A DNA stretch of 64,000 bases from JAVJUV01 sp047314965 (GCF_047314965.1 NZ_JBLBVK010000055.1:62001-126000), one strand, 5' to 3'. Shown: positions 8,615 through 17,805, numbered from the stretch's first letter. Notes: generated by a model from the sequence alone, not told the origin. Program-made: numbers and translations.

Positions 8615-9760
8615 TTAGGCGTCGTGGACGTAGTACTTGCCCTGGGTGCCTGCGGCCTCTTCCATCTTGGCGAAGTTGTCGAGCGAGCCGGCCAGCTCGA
8701 TCTTGAACTCGTCCCATTCGGAGCGCTGGTAGCCACCGGCCGCCTGCCATTCGGCAAGCTGGTCGTCGCTCAGAGAGTGGAATTCCACACCGGCCTTGAC
8801 CAGTTCGGACATCGCGTAGGCGCGTGCCGACGGAACCTTGGAGATGTTCATGTGCGCGGTCATCTCCGAGCCCCACATCACGCCCTCCTGCACATCGCCC
8901 GGCAGGCTGTTGAACCATTCGAGGTTGCAGGAGTAGACCTGCGAATCCGGCACCGCCTGGGTGAAGGTGACGTGGCTGAGAATGTCCTTGAAACCAAAGA
9001 CATAGAGCGCACCGACTGACGGATCGAGCGCATCGGCCACGCCCTGCTTGATCGCCGACGGGGTTTCGCCCCATGCCACCGGCGTCGGGTTCGCCCCGAC
9101 CATCCTGTAGTACTGCTGCAGCATCTTCGAGCCCGGAACGCGGAACTTGACGCCCGACAGGTCGGCCGGGGTGATCACGGCATTGCCGCCCTTGCGGACC
9201 GCCACGACGCGCGGGTCGATGTTGACATAGAACAGCGCCTTGAAGCCGTTCGCCTCGACCTTCGGATGCACTTCCGAGTTCCAGAAGTCCGAGTTGACGA
9301 GGTTGGTGAAGCGCTGGTTCGAGCCGCAGAGATACGGCATGTTGATCAGGTCGACCGTCGAAGCGAAGGGGGCGAAGTTCGACAGCGAATGCTGCGCAGC
9401 CTGAATCGTGCCGCCCTGCACCTTCTGCACCAGTGCCCCGCCTGCGCCCAGCTGTCCGCCCGGAGCCAGCTTGACATAGACCTTGCCGTTCGTGGCGTTC
9501 TGGATGTTTTCCTTCAGGTCCAGCTGCATGATCGGATAGCTGCGCGACGCGCCGAGCACATAGGCCGTGGCAACCGTCATGACGTGCTCGGCTGCCTTCT
9601 CGCGCTCACGCTCTTCCTGCTGGGTCTGGGCCGCGGCCTCGGATGACCAGAGCATACCGCCCGCGCCCGCAACCAGTGCGGCCGTGAAGCTGCCAGTTGA
9701 GGCCAGTTTCAGAAAATTGCGGCGCTCCGCCGATTCAAGTTCCTTGCGTTCGATGTCCAA
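8615..9760 (-). CDS. TRAP periplasmic substrate-binding protein (DctP), Tat-type signal
   Basis: The 381-residue DctP-family protein captures the substrate in the periplasm for the TRAP channel. The N-terminus carries ERRNFLKLAST followed by a hydrophobic segment and a SEAAAQ cleavage region, a twin-arginine (Tat) signal rather than a plain Sec one. Family marks include LKENIQNATNGKVYVKLAPGGQLG and GVKFRVPGSKMLQQYYRMVGANPTPV, which contains the ligand-binding Arg. It is 85 bases upstream of the small subunit, the longest gap in the transporter unit. Ligand inferred as DHPS. Confidence 0.9.
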   Translation of the reverse strand: MDIERKELESAERRNFLKLASTGSFTAALVAGAGGMLWSSEAAAQTQQEEREREKAAEHVMTVATAYVLGASRSYPIMQLDLKENIQNATNGKVYVKLAPGGQLGAGGALVQKVQGGTIQAAQHSLSNFAPFASTVDLINMPYLCGSNQRFTNLVNSDFWNSEVHPKVEANGFKALFYVNIDPRVVAVRKGGNAVITPADLSGVKFRVPGSKMLQQYYRMVGANPTPVAWGETPSAIKQGVADALDPSVGALYVFGFKDILSHVTFTQAVPDSQVYSCNLEWFNSLPGDVQEGVMWGSEMTAHMNISKVPSARAYAMSELVKAGVEFHSLSDDQLAEWQAAGGYQRSEWDEFKIELAGSLDNFAKMEEAAGTQGKYYVHDA

Positions 9761-9783
9761 AACATTTCCTCCCTTTTGGACTG

Positions 9784-9969
9784 TCAGCCGCCTTCTTTCT
9801 TCTTTCGGTCGGCTTCTTTCTTGAGGATGGCCACGACGAACAGCGCCGACGCGGCAAAGAGAACGAGCATCTCACCCACATCGCTCAGCAGGGGCGATCC
9901 GGTGGACGCTCCGATGGCGACATTCGCGGCAAAAGCAGCAAACAACAGGATCGATGCGATCAACCACAT
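9784..9969 (-). CDS. Small two-helix membrane protein, first gene of the DHPS operon
   Basis: This 61-residue protein has two hydrophobic helices (MWLIASILLFAAFAANVAIG and MLVLFAASALFVVAILKK) and a charged C-terminal tail rich in Lys and Glu. The ATG at 9969 is chosen because a good ribosome-binding site (GGGAGG) lies about 9 bases upstream; a GTG at 10002 lacks one. It sits between the LacI-type operators and the binding-protein gene, so it is probably the first cistron of the operon. No function is recognised; a TRAP accessory role is only suggested by position. Confidence 0.7.
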   Translation of the reverse strand: MWLIASILLFAAFAANVAIGASTGSPLLSDVGEMLVLFAASALFVVAILKKEADRKKKEGG

Positions 9970-10007
9970 CTTGCGGTCCTCCCGGTGAGAATCAGCTCTC
10001 ACCCCCG

Positions 10008-10023
10008 ATGTAAGCGCTTACAT
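10008..10023. promoter_or_regulatory. LacI-family operator 1
   Basis: ATGTAAGCGCTTACAT is a perfect 16-base palindrome with the central CG typical of LacI/GalR-family sites. It lies in the 154-base gap between the divergent lacI-type gene (start 10124) and the first operon gene (start 9969). It is probably bound by the adjacent regulator and controls the DHPS operon and perhaps the regulator itself. Confidence 0.82.
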
Positions 10024-10030
10024 AATCTCA

Positions 10031-10046
10031 ATGCAAGCGTTTACAT
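10031..10046. promoter_or_regulatory. LacI-family operator 2
   Basis: ATGCAAGCGTTTACAT is an imperfect copy of the palindrome at 10008-10023, with 14 of 16 positions identical. The two centres are 23 bases apart, about two helical turns, so two dimers could sit on the same DNA face. Confidence 0.78.
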
Positions 10047-10123
10047 CGAGCTTTCTCGCGCGCATACTTGCACATCGGTTTCAATGGCGTGCACCAAGGT
10101 GCTGGTATTACGATAGAAAAATT

Positions 10124-11143
10124 ATGACCCAGCGCTCAGCCCCTACCCTGAACGATGTCGCCCAACTGGCCGGCGTATCGACCGCAACAGTATCGCGATG
10201 CCTGAATTCGCCAGAGCGCGTGATCGAGAGCACCCGGACACGCGTGATGAACGCGGTGCGCGAACTGGGCTATTCACCGAATTTCGGCGGCCGGGTTCTG
10301 GCCGCGAAGCGCACGCACACCATCGGGGCGATCATCCCGACGATGGAGAACGCGATCTTCGCCCGTGGCGTCCAGGCCTTCCAGGAAGAGTTGCGCGCCC
10401 ACGGCTACACGCTGCTGGTCGCCAGTTCGTCCTATCGCGCGGACATCGAGGAGGAACAGATCCGCTCGCTGGTCGCGCGCGGCGCGGACGGCCTGATGCT
10501 GATCGGGCACGACAGGGACCCGACCATCTACCGCTTTCTCGAAACGCAGGGCGTGCCCACGCTGGTGACATGGTCGCATGCCACGGACTCGGGCCTGCCT
10601 TCGATCGGCTTCGACAACCGGAGATCGATGCGCGCGCTGACGGAACGCGTGCTGGAATTCGGGCATACGCGCATTGGCGTCATCAGCGCCGAGACCAGCG
10701 ATAACGACCGGGCAAGGCTGCGTCTCTACGGCATCCGCGACGCCGTGGCCGCCGCCGGCATCGCGCCCGACACGCTGGCCGTCGTCGAGACGGTCTACGA
10801 GATTGATGCGGGGTCCGCGGCGTTCGAAAAACTGATGTCCGCCTCGCCGCGGCCCACGGCGGTTCTCTGCGGAAACGACGTGCTGGCCGCGGGTGCGCTC
10901 CGGCAGGCCCGGCTGATGGGACTGGACGTTCCGCGCGACGTGTCGATCACCGGCTTCGACGATATCGAGTTGGCCCGCATCGTCGTCCCTGCCCTGACAA
11001 CCGTTCACGTGCCGCACCGCGAAATGGGTGCCAGCGCCGCCCGCGAACTCGTCGACATGGTCGAAAAAGGAAGCCCAGGCAAAACGCTGGAACTGGAGGC
11101 GCGAATCTGCCTAAGGGACTCGCTCGGGCCGCCGCCCCGGTAA
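10124..11143 (+). CDS. LacI-family transcriptional regulator of the DHPS operon (HpsR-like)
   Basis: The 339-residue protein begins with a LacI helix-turn-helix (TLNDVAQLAGVSTATVSRCL, residues about 8-27) and hinge region, followed by a periplasmic-binding-protein-like sensor domain ending in DDIELARIVVPALTTVHVPH. The ATG at 10124 is chosen because the domain starts right after it. Divergent orientation to the sulfonate operon and two LacI-type operators in the gap make autoregulated repression likely, with a pathway intermediate as inducer. LacI regulators named HpsR control DHPS genes in other bacteria; direct equivalence is inferred. Confidence 0.88.
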   Translation: MTQRSAPTLNDVAQLAGVSTATVSRCLNSPERVIESTRTRVMNAVRELGYSPNFGGRVLAAKRTHTIGAIIPTMENAIFARGVQAFQEELRAHGYTLLVASSSYRADIEEEQIRSLVARGADGLMLIGHDRDPTIYRFLETQGVPTLVTWSHATDSGLPSIGFDNRRSMRALTERVLEFGHTRIGVISAETSDNDRARLRLYGIRDAVAAAGIAPDTLAVVETVYEIDAGSAAFEKLMSASPRPTAVLCGNDVLAAGALRQARLMGLDVPRDVSITGFDDIELARIVVPALTTVHVPHREMGASAARELVDMVEKGSPGKTLELEARICLRDSLGPPPR

Positions 11144-11146
11144 GCG

Positions 11147-11947
11147 TCACTCCTCGTGGATGCCGTCCACGGTGAAGACACCGCCCTGGTAGACCGCCGT
11201 CGGCGCGTCCGCCGCCGGCGGTTCCATTGCCGCGTCGAGCTTTGCCCGAAATACCTCGGAATTGTCTTGGGGCCGCCAGCCAAGATAGGCCACTTCGCGG
11301 TTGTCCCACCAACTGGCGTCATTGGCCGATGCGCCATAGATGATCGGACACCCCAGTCGCGGCACCGTGAAGATGCGCTCGATCAGGCGGACGAAATCGT
11401 CATGGCTCATCCATGTAGACAGCATCCGGTGATCCTTCGGCTCGGGAAAGCAGGAACCGATGCGGATCGAGGCGGTCTCGATCCCGAACTTGTCGTGGTA
11501 CATGCTGGCCAGCGCCTCGCCGAACACCTTTGACACGCCATAAAGCCCGTCGGGCCGCGTCGGCGACTTCGCATCCAGCCGCTCTGTCTGTTTGTGAAAG
11601 CCGATCGCATGGTTCGAACTGGCGAAGATGATGCGTGGCGTCGTGCTGGATTTCCGCGCGGCTTCGTAAAGGTGGAACATGCCGTCGATATTGGCGTTGC
11701 GGATGGTCTCCCACGAAGCTTCCGTCGCCTGGCCGCCCATGTGCACAATACCGTCGCATCCCTCGACCAGAGCCTCGACCGCGGCCTTGTCGCCCAGATC
11801 GCAGTAGACGATCTCTTCGTTCGGCCCCGCCTCGCCCAGCCCCTTCCGGGCCGAAATTCGGATCGTTTCAGCAAGGTGACCCAGCCGCTGGCGGCAAACC
11901 GAGCCAAGGCCTCCGTTGGCCCCCGTGATCAGCAAGCGTTTCATCAT
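11147..11947 (-). CDS. udh: Uronate dehydrogenase
   Basis: Uronate dehydrogenase oxidises D-galacturonate and D-glucuronate to aldarolactones with NAD+. The 266-residue length matches the Agrobacterium enzyme. Characteristic segments are LLITGANGGLGSV, CDGIVHMGGQA, FASSNHAIGFHKQTERLD, the catalytic YGVSK and GASANDASWWDN. The start at 11947 (ATGATG) follows an upstream GGAGGA; the longer frame extends into non-coding sequence. The gene converges with the LacI gene, with only 3 bases between their stops. The enolase-superfamily gene upstream could act later in hexuronate use, but 216 bases separate them. Confidence 0.87.
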   Translation of the reverse strand: MMKRLLITGANGGLGSVCRQRLGHLAETIRISARKGLGEAGPNEEIVYCDLGDKAAVEALVEGCDGIVHMGGQATEASWETIRNANIDGMFHLYEAARKSSTTPRIIFASSNHAIGFHKQTERLDAKSPTRPDGLYGVSKVFGEALASMYHDKFGIETASIRIGSCFPEPKDHRMLSTWMSHDDFVRLIERIFTVPRLGCPIIYGASANDASWWDNREVAYLGWRPQDNSEVFRAKLDAAMEPPAADAPTAVYQGGVFTVDGIHEE

Positions 11948-12118
11948 TGTCCGTCTTCCTCCCCTATGTGCGGACGCTGCGCCGAAGACCCGCATGGCAT
12001 CTCCGCACGACCGGAGCACGCGCGCGTCGCTCTTGCCCGCCAGCATGCAGAAATGCGCCGGCACCGCCACCCTCAAAACGGCAGGGCCACATGCGCGGCC
12101 GGCTGCGGCGCCGACACC

Positions 12119-12144
12119 TGCCATACGCTTGCCATACGTTTTGC
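12119..12144. repeat. 26-base repeated element, copy 1
   Basis: The 26 bases from 12119 (TGCCATACGCTTGCCATACG, then TTTTGC) occur identically at 40876-40901. Inside is a direct repeat of GCCATACG with an 11-base period. Both copies lie between genes and upstream of a leftward gene, here about 170 bases before udh. A tandem DNA-binding site or a dispersed small repeat are both possible. Confidence 0.75.
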
Positions 12145-12163
12145 AGACGCCTTGCCGACTGCC

Positions 12164-13264
12164 CTACCCGGCCCTTTGACCGTCCACCGCTTCCAGCTTC
12201 TCCCAGTCGAAGGTCACGCCGATCCCGGGCACATGCGGCGCAACCGCCATGTGCCTTTCCATTACCAGAGGACGGGTCGTGTAGCGGTCGATGGGGAAGG
12301 AATGCACCTCCAACCATCCCGTGTTCGGCTGCGACGACACGAGGCTGACGTGCAGCTCCTGCATCCCGTGGCTGCACACGGGGATGCCGTGCCCGTCGGC
12401 CATCCTGGCCACCCGAAGCCAGCCGGTGATGCCACCGCAATTCGAAGCGTCGGGCTGGACATAGGACAGGCGCGCGTCCTCGAAGGCGTATTCGAATTCG
12501 TGGATGGTATGCAGGTTCTCGCCCATGGCCAGCGGCATGCCTGTTGCGTCGGCGATCCGGCCATACCCCTTGTAATCGTCTGGAATCGTTGGCTCTTCGA
12601 ACCAGGCGATATCATAGGGCGCGATCGCACGCGCGCAGTCGATCGCCTGATCCACGCTCATCGAATAGTTCGCATCGACCATGAACGTCACGTCGGGCCC
12701 GATCATCTCGCGCACCGCCGCGATCCGCTCGACATCCTCCTCAAGCATCGGCTGGCCGATCTTGATCTTCACGGCGTTGAAGCCCCGGTCCAGGTACCCC
12801 CGGATGCTGTCGAGGAGCTTCGGCAGCGGGAAGTTCAGGTCGATCCCGCCCGCATAGGCCCGGCACCGGTCCGAAGCGCCTCCCGCCACCTGCCAGAGCG
12901 GCTGGCCCAGCGCCTTGCACCGCAGATCCCAGAGCGCGATATCCACCGCCGAAATCGCGAAAGACGCGATCCCGCCGCGGGCGACGTAATGCACATGCCA
13001 CTGCATCGCATCATGCAGCGCCTCGACCTCCCCCGACTCCTGCCCGATCAGGAACGGCGCGAGGTCATGTTCGATCATCGCGGCGATCGCACGACCGCCC
13101 TTGCCGCCGGTATAGGTATAACCGGTGCCCTCTGCGCCGTCTTCCAGCCGCACAGTGGCGGTGATCAGCTCGAAATGCGTGTGATCTCCGTGCTTTGCGT
13201 CGGTCAGCACTTCGTCCAGCGGCACCTCGAACCGGCGAACGTCGATGGAGGCGATCCGGCTCAT
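12164..13264 (-). CDS. Enolase-superfamily (mandelate racemase-like) sugar-acid dehydratase or racemase
   Basis: This 366-residue protein has the capping domain and TIM barrel of the enolase superfamily. The Lys motif is [11 protein letters not shown], metal ligands lie in [15 protein letters not shown] and AMGENLHT, and the general-base His lies in [12 protein letters not shown]. The C-terminal MQELHVSL...WLEVHSFP resembles talarate/galactarate dehydratases more than muconate cycloisomerase. Its ATG (13264) overlaps the upstream oxidoreductase stop as ATGA. Beside udh an aldarate substrate is attractive, but it is coupled to amine oxidoreductases, so an amino- or betaine-derived acid is also possible. 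Confidence 0.8.
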   Translation of the reverse strand: MSRIASIDVRRFEVPLDEVLTDAKHGDHTHFELITATVRLEDGAEGTGYTYTGGKGGRAIAAMIEHDLAPFLIGQESGEVEALHDAMQWHVHYVARGGIASFAISAVDIALWDLRCKALGQPLWQVAGGASDRCRAYAGGIDLNFPLPKLLDSIRGYLDRGFNAVKIKIGQPMLEEDVERIAAVREMIGPDVTFMVDANYSMSVDQAIDCARAIAPYDIAWFEEPTIPDDYKGYGRIADATGMPLAMGENLHTIHEFEYAFEDARLSYVQPDASNCGGITGWLRVARMADGHGIPVCSHGMQELHVSLVSSQPNTGWLEVHSFPIDRYTTRPLVMERHMAVAPHVPGIGVTFDWEKLEAVDGQRAG

Positions 13265-14568
13265 CCCAGCACCGAGAAGCTGGATTCGGCGTTGATTTTC
13301 CGCTTCCGCGAATAGAAGCCCGCATCCACCGTGCGCCCGATATAGGGCAGCTCGAACTGCAACGGAGCGGCATCGTGATCGCCCCCGTTCTCGCAATGGC
13401 CGATCAGCGCCGCCATCAGCTTGCCCGCGATGGGGGCGTTCTTGTACTGGTTCCCGCTGGTGCCGCAGGCCATGTAGAACCCGTCCAGCATCGAGCGGTC
13501 ATAGATCGGAATCCAGTCGGTCGAGGCATCGTAGAGGTCCACCACGCCCCGCATACGGCTGGGAATGCCCAGGCTCGGCACGCGCTGGCCATAGCGCATC
13601 GCCTGTGTCGTCCACTGATCGGTGAAATCGCGGCCATAGCCGGTGTCGGCCTCGACCCAGTGATGCGGATCGCATTCGGGGTCTTCCGAGCCGATCAGGA
13701 TGTGATTGCCGTGTTCGGGCCGGCAATAGCAGGCGATGTCGCTATCCGAGACGATCATGCCGTTCTTCTCGAAGTCGAATCCATCTGGCGCTGGCACATG
13801 CACGACTTCCTGCCTGAGTGGCCGCGTGGTGATCGTCATGTCGTCCAGAACGCCCGCCATCGCGTTCACGCGCGCCGATCCGGGCCCGGCGACGTTGACC
13901 ACGACAGGGGCGTGAAGAACCTCGCCCGAGGCCAGGCGCACGCCGCTGACACGGCCGCCTTCCTGAAGGATTCCAGAGACTTCAACGCCCATCCTGAAGT
14001 CTGCGCCGTGCCGCCGTGCCGCCGCCGCAAGGTTCTGGGAGGACAGCGCCGGGTCTGTCACATACCCGGCCAGCGGCCAGAACACCGCACCTTCGATCTC
14101 ACCGCCGGTCGGCTCTCCGAAGCCCGGGTCGTCCATGCGTTTTGCCGGACCGAACCGGTCCAGCGCATAGATCGGAAGACGCTGCCGGATCCGGTCGGCG
14201 TCCCATTCCTCGATCGGGATATCCAGCGCGCGGCTCATCTCGAGGTGCTTTGCCATCATCCCGTTGGCCTCGGTCCTCATGACAAGGCAGCCGCATTGCC
14301 GGAACTCTGCCAGAAGGTCCTCTGCGCCTGCGCCCAGGTAGTCGCGCCAGTCGCGCCAGTAGTGATAGCCCTCCCAGGCGAAAGCTGTGCCGTCCATGGT
14401 CGAGTAGTGCATCCGGATGATCGCGCAGGACCCTGCAGTCGAACCATGGCCGATCTGGCTGTTGCGGTCGACCGACAGTGTCTTCCAGCCGGCCTTCGCC
14501 AGTTCATAGGCCACCGCCGTGCCGATGACCCCGGTTCCGATGATGATGGCATCGGCAGTCGCCGTCAT
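13261..14568 (-). CDS. FAD-dependent oxidoreductase of the D-amino-acid/sarcosine oxidase (DAO) family
   Basis: A 435-residue flavoprotein with an N-terminal Rossmann motif [21 protein letters not shown], the flavin-contacting segment [21 protein letters not shown] and a C-terminal [16 protein letters not shown]. This is the DAO/glycine oxidase fold that oxidises secondary or tertiary amines or amino acids. It is coupled by ATGA overlaps to the TetR gene upstream and the enolase-family gene downstream, in one operon with the GcvT-fused dehydrogenase. Sarcosine-like or N-methyl amino acid substrates are likely from context only. Confidence 0.85.
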   Translation of the reverse strand: MTATADAIIIGTGVIGTAVAYELAKAGWKTLSVDRNSQIGHGSTAGSCAIIRMHYSTMDGTAFAWEGYHYWRDWRDYLGAGAEDLLAEFRQCGCLVMRTEANGMMAKHLEMSRALDIPIEEWDADRIRQRLPIYALDRFGPAKRMDDPGFGEPTGGEIEGAVFWPLAGYVTDPALSSQNLAAAARRHGADFRMGVEVSGILQEGGRVSGVRLASGEVLHAPVVVNVAGPGSARVNAMAGVLDDMTITTRPLRQEVVHVPAPDGFDFEKNGMIVSDSDIACYCRPEHGNHILIGSEDPECDPHHWVEADTGYGRDFTDQWTTQAMRYGQRVPSLGIPSRMRGVVDLYDASTDWIPIYDRSMLDGFYMACGTSGNQYKNAPIAGKLMAALIGHCENGGDHDAAPLQFELPYIGRTVDAGFYSRKRKINAESSFSVLG

Positions 14569-15206
14569 GTCTCCCCCTCCAGCGCCAGTGTGAAGCGGCG
14601 CATTTCTTCGATCTCGTCCGCGCGGCCCTCCCGTCCCGTGAAGGTCAGGAGGTAATGCGGGATCAGCCGCGCGCGTTCGGCCATCGTCTCCTGCAGGTCC
14701 GCATCGTTATAGCCGATCTGCATGTAGTAAAGCACTCTTGCCCGGATCAGGCTTTCTTCGTCGCCATAGCCGAAGCGCGCGAACATCCCGCCCAGAGCGG
14801 CGATGCGCTGGCTGTCCGAGGTATCCAGCACGCGTCGCACCTCGGGCGCGCGGCGCGCCCAGTCGCGGATCGCGAAATCGAGGCGTACGTCGAAGCGGCG
14901 CGGATCGATGAAGCTCTTGAAGACATTGCAGACGCCGCCGGTGATGGTTTCAGCCGGCGACCCTGCGGCGGAAACGATGGCGCCGGTGTTGGTCGACAGC
15001 CAGTCGTCGAGAAGCGCCTGAAGAAGCTCCTCCCGGTCCTTGAAATACCAGTAGAAACTGGAACGCGAGACCCCCATCGAACCCGCCAGCGTAAGGATCT
15101 TCACGCTCTCGATGCCCTCCGAGACCAGCAGCGCCTTCGCCGTATCCAGCCAGTCCTGCCGGGTGACCTTGACGTTCCCGGGCAGGATATCAGCCGAAAC
15201 GGTCAC
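14565..15206 (-). CDS. TetR-family transcriptional regulator
   Basis: This 213-residue protein has an N-terminal TetR helix-turn-helix (ILTLAGSMGVSRSSFYWYFKDREELLQALL, residues about 38-67) and an all-helical ligand domain. It lies within the operon, with 4-base overlaps to the genes on both sides, so it is co-expressed with the two FAD oxidoreductases and is probably a local regulator responding to their substrate. No clear operator was identified upstream of 17608. Confidence 0.88.
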   Translation of the reverse strand: MTVSADILPGNVKVTRQDWLDTAKALLVSEGIESVKILTLAGSMGVSRSSFYWYFKDREELLQALLDDWLSTNTGAIVSAAGSPAETITGGVCNVFKSFIDPRRFDVRLDFAIRDWARRAPEVRRVLDTSDSQRIAALGGMFARFGYGDEESLIRARVLYYMQIGYNDADLQETMAERARLIPHYLLTFTGREGRADEIEEMRRFTLALEGET

Positions 15207-17608
15207 CCCCTCATCGCCTTGCCGTCCGGATCATAGGGCGAGGCCGCGATCACCGTTGCCTTGCGCGCGACGCCAACGATATGGGTCGTCAATTCGCTGC
15301 CCACAGAGGCCACATCGCGATCTACAAGCGCCATGGCCAGCGACTTGCCCACCGTGTGACCGTAGTCGCCCGACGTGACGAACCCGACCTTGCGGTCGCC
15401 CGACCAGACCGGTTCGTAGCCGTCCGCGTCGGCATCGGCGGCATCCACCTCCAGCGTGACCAACAGTTTCGACGGTCCGCCGCCGTCGCGCTCCTTGCGC
15501 GCGGGAACCTCTCCTATGAACCCTGACTTCGACCAGTCGATCCAGCGGTCCATTCCCGTCATGCCGGGGGTGTAGCCTTGCGTGAATTCCTTGGACCAGA
15601 TGCCGAAGGATTTCTCCAGCCGAAGCGACAGAAGCGCGTTGTAGCCGTATTCGATCATACCGCTTGCCGCGCCCGCCTTCAGAAGCAGCTGGCGCAGCAT
15701 GGCGTGGTCACCCATCCGGCAGTGGATTTCATAGCCGAGTTCGCCGGTCACCGACATCCGGCCCACCCTGCAGCGGAAGAGCCCGATGTCGAAATCGCCG
15801 CAGCCCATGAAGGGCAGATCGCCGACCGGTGCATCCGTCAATCGCTCGATCACCTCGCGCGATTTCGGCCCCGACAGTGAGAACCCGGCGGTATCCTCAC
15901 CCAGATCCCGGACAGTCACGCCATCCTCCAGGTGGTCGTTGAACCAGCGCATGTGCCAGCCGCGCAGATAGTAGCTGCCCATGATCCACCAGGTGCCATC
16001 GCCCCAGTTGAAGAGCGTCAGGTCTCCCTTCAGACGCCCGTCATGACCGAGCATGACCGCCAGCCGCGCGCGGCCCGGTTTCGGCAGCCTGGTGGACATA
16101 ATCTTGTCCAGCCACGCCTCGGCGTTAGGCCCCGAGACCTCGTAGCGCGAGAAGCCGGTGATATCGAGAAGGCCAACGCCTTCCCTGACCGCCTTGCATT
16201 CGCGCCCGACGATATCGAAGGCGTTGGAGCGTTTGAGCGAAGGCGTTTCCCTGAACCCCTTCTCGGCAAAATAGAGCGGCACCTCCAGGTCCCAGCTCTG
16301 GCCCCAAAGCGCGCCGGCCTCGGTCATGTCCCGATAAGCCGGGGCTGTTTTCAAGGGACGGCCAGCAGGCAACTGCTCGTTGGGATAGGTCATCACGAAG
16401 CGGCGGGAATAGAACTGGCCGGTGGTTTCCTTGATGTACTGCTTGTTCTCGGCCCAGACGCCGTAGCGCGCGACGTCCATGCCGTAGACATCCGCTTGCG
16501 GCTCGCCCTCGATGATCCACTCGGCCAGCGACTTGCCCACGCCGCCCCCTTGCAGGAAGCCCGCCATCACCGCGCAGGCGCTCCAGTAACCGCGCTTACC
16601 GGGGACCGGGCCGACCAGCGGGTTGCCGTCCGGGCTGAAGGTGAACGCGCCATTGACCCAGGTCTTGACGCCTGCCTCCTGCAAAGCCGGATAGCGGTGG
16701 AAGCCCGCGATCAGCTCGTCCTCGATCCGGTCGGTCTGCTCCTGGAACAGCTCCATCCCGTAATCCCATGGCGCGCCGTCCATCGCCCAATGCTCGTGGT
16801 TGACCTCGTAGATGCCCAGAAGAACGCCTTTCTGATCCTGGCGCATATAAGTGAAGCCCTCGAGATCGACGGTCATCGGGATCTCGAAGTCCAGCGCCTC
16901 CAGCGCCGGGATCGACTCAGTCACCAGGTAATGGTGCTTGAGCGGAGAGACAGGCAGTTCGATCCCCGCCATGCGGCCCACCTGCTTTGCCCAGAGACCG
17001 CCAGCGTTGACGACGTGCTCGCAGGAAATCGTGCCCTTCTCGGTCACCACGTCCCAGCCCTGCAGCGTCTGGTTCAGTTCCAGCACGCGGTTGTGCTCGA
17101 TCACGGTCGCGCCGTTCTTCTTGGCCGCGCCGGCATAGGCATGGACTACGCCCGTCGTGTCGATGTAGCCCTCGCGGTCGGCCCACATACCGCCCAGAAG
17201 ACCATCGGGCGACATGATCGGGTTCAGTTCCACGGCCTCCTCGACCGTCACCAGACGGCAGTCCTCGATCCCGATCGACTGGTAGACGCGGAACGCAGAT
17301 TGCAGCCATTCCCAGCGGTCAGGCGTGCCCGCCATGGTCAGGCCGCCGGTCATGTGGAACCCGATGTTCTGGCCGCTTTCCTTCTCGATCTTGGGCAGAA
17401 GGTCGATGGTATAAGCCTGAAGCGCCGCGATGTTCGGGTCTGCGTTCAGCGTGTGAACACCGCCCGCCGCATGCCACGAGGATCCAGCCGTCAGGACCGA
17501 ACGCTCGATCAGCGCCACGTCCGACCAGCCCATCTTTGCCAGATGGTACAGAACGGACGCGCCCACGACGCCTCCCCCGATGACGACGACGCGATAATGC
17601 GATTTCAT
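15203..17608 (-). CDS. Dimethylglycine/sarcosine dehydrogenase-type FAD oxidoreductase fused to GcvT domain
   Basis: The 801-residue enzyme has a DAO domain (VVVIGGGVVGASVLYHLAK; covalent-FAD histidine block SSWHAAGGVHTLNADPN near residue 46), a linker FAO_M region and GcvT plus GcvT C-terminal domains (from about residue 430). Such enzymes oxidatively demethylate N-methylglycines and pass the one-carbon unit to tetrahydrofolate. The ATG at 17608 follows a GGGAGG site. It heads the operon with TetR, DAO and enolase-family genes. Dimethylglycine or sarcosine is the likely substrate, which fits the betaine-forming island nearby, but close relatives act on other amines. Confidence 0.85.
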   Translation of the reverse strand: MKSHYRVVVIGGGVVGASVLYHLAKMGWSDVALIERSVLTAGSSWHAAGGVHTLNADPNIAALQAYTIDLLPKIEKESGQNIGFHMTGGLTMAGTPDRWEWLQSAFRVYQSIGIEDCRLVTVEEAVELNPIMSPDGLLGGMWADREGYIDTTGVVHAYAGAAKKNGATVIEHNRVLELNQTLQGWDVVTEKGTISCEHVVNAGGLWAKQVGRMAGIELPVSPLKHHYLVTESIPALEALDFEIPMTVDLEGFTYMRQDQKGVLLGIYEVNHEHWAMDGAPWDYGMELFQEQTDRIEDELIAGFHRYPALQEAGVKTWVNGAFTFSPDGNPLVGPVPGKRGYWSACAVMAGFLQGGGVGKSLAEWIIEGEPQADVYGMDVARYGVWAENKQYIKETTGQFYSRRFVMTYPNEQLPAGRPLKTAPAYRDMTEAGALWGQSWDLEVPLYFAEKGFRETPSLKRSNAFDIVGRECKAVREGVGLLDITGFSRYEVSGPNAEAWLDKIMSTRLPKPGRARLAVMLGHDGRLKGDLTLFNWGDGTWWIMGSYYLRGWHMRWFNDHLEDGVTVRDLGEDTAGFSLSGPKSREVIERLTDAPVGDLPFMGCGDFDIGLFRCRVGRMSVTGELGYEIHCRMGDHAMLRQLLLKAGAASGMIEYGYNALLSLRLEKSFGIWSKEFTQGYTPGMTGMDRWIDWSKSGFIGEVPARKERDGGGPSKLLVTLEVDAADADADGYEPVWSGDRKVGFVTSGDYGHTVGKSLAMALVDRDVASVGSELTTHIVGVARKATVIAASPYDPDGKAMRG

Positions 17609-17805
17609 GGACGGCCTCCCGGTGATTTTGGGAGGAGCCTATGAGGCTCTGGACAGGGGTGTCCAGAGAGTTTGCGACATTGGGCTGTCGGAGGGCGACA
17701 GTCCGTCAGCCAGCGTGGCGGCGGCCGGATCGCTTCGGTTTAGGAAATGTTGCGCGCGGCCCGTCAGGACCGCGACGCCCCGGCGCGGAAAATGCCGCGC
17801 TGGAA

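Noticed and set aside
9970..10002. GTG start giving a longer small membrane protein
   Set aside because: No ribosome-binding site and the extra residues are not membrane-like; the ATG at 9969 has a good site.
11594..13315. 573-residue rightward frame over udh and the enolase gene
   Set aside because: Shadow frame; the leftward genes match known families with good ribosome sites.
15932..17644. 570-residue rightward frame over the GcvT-fused dehydrogenase
   Set aside because: No domain, unusual composition; the leftward gene has strong family motifs.
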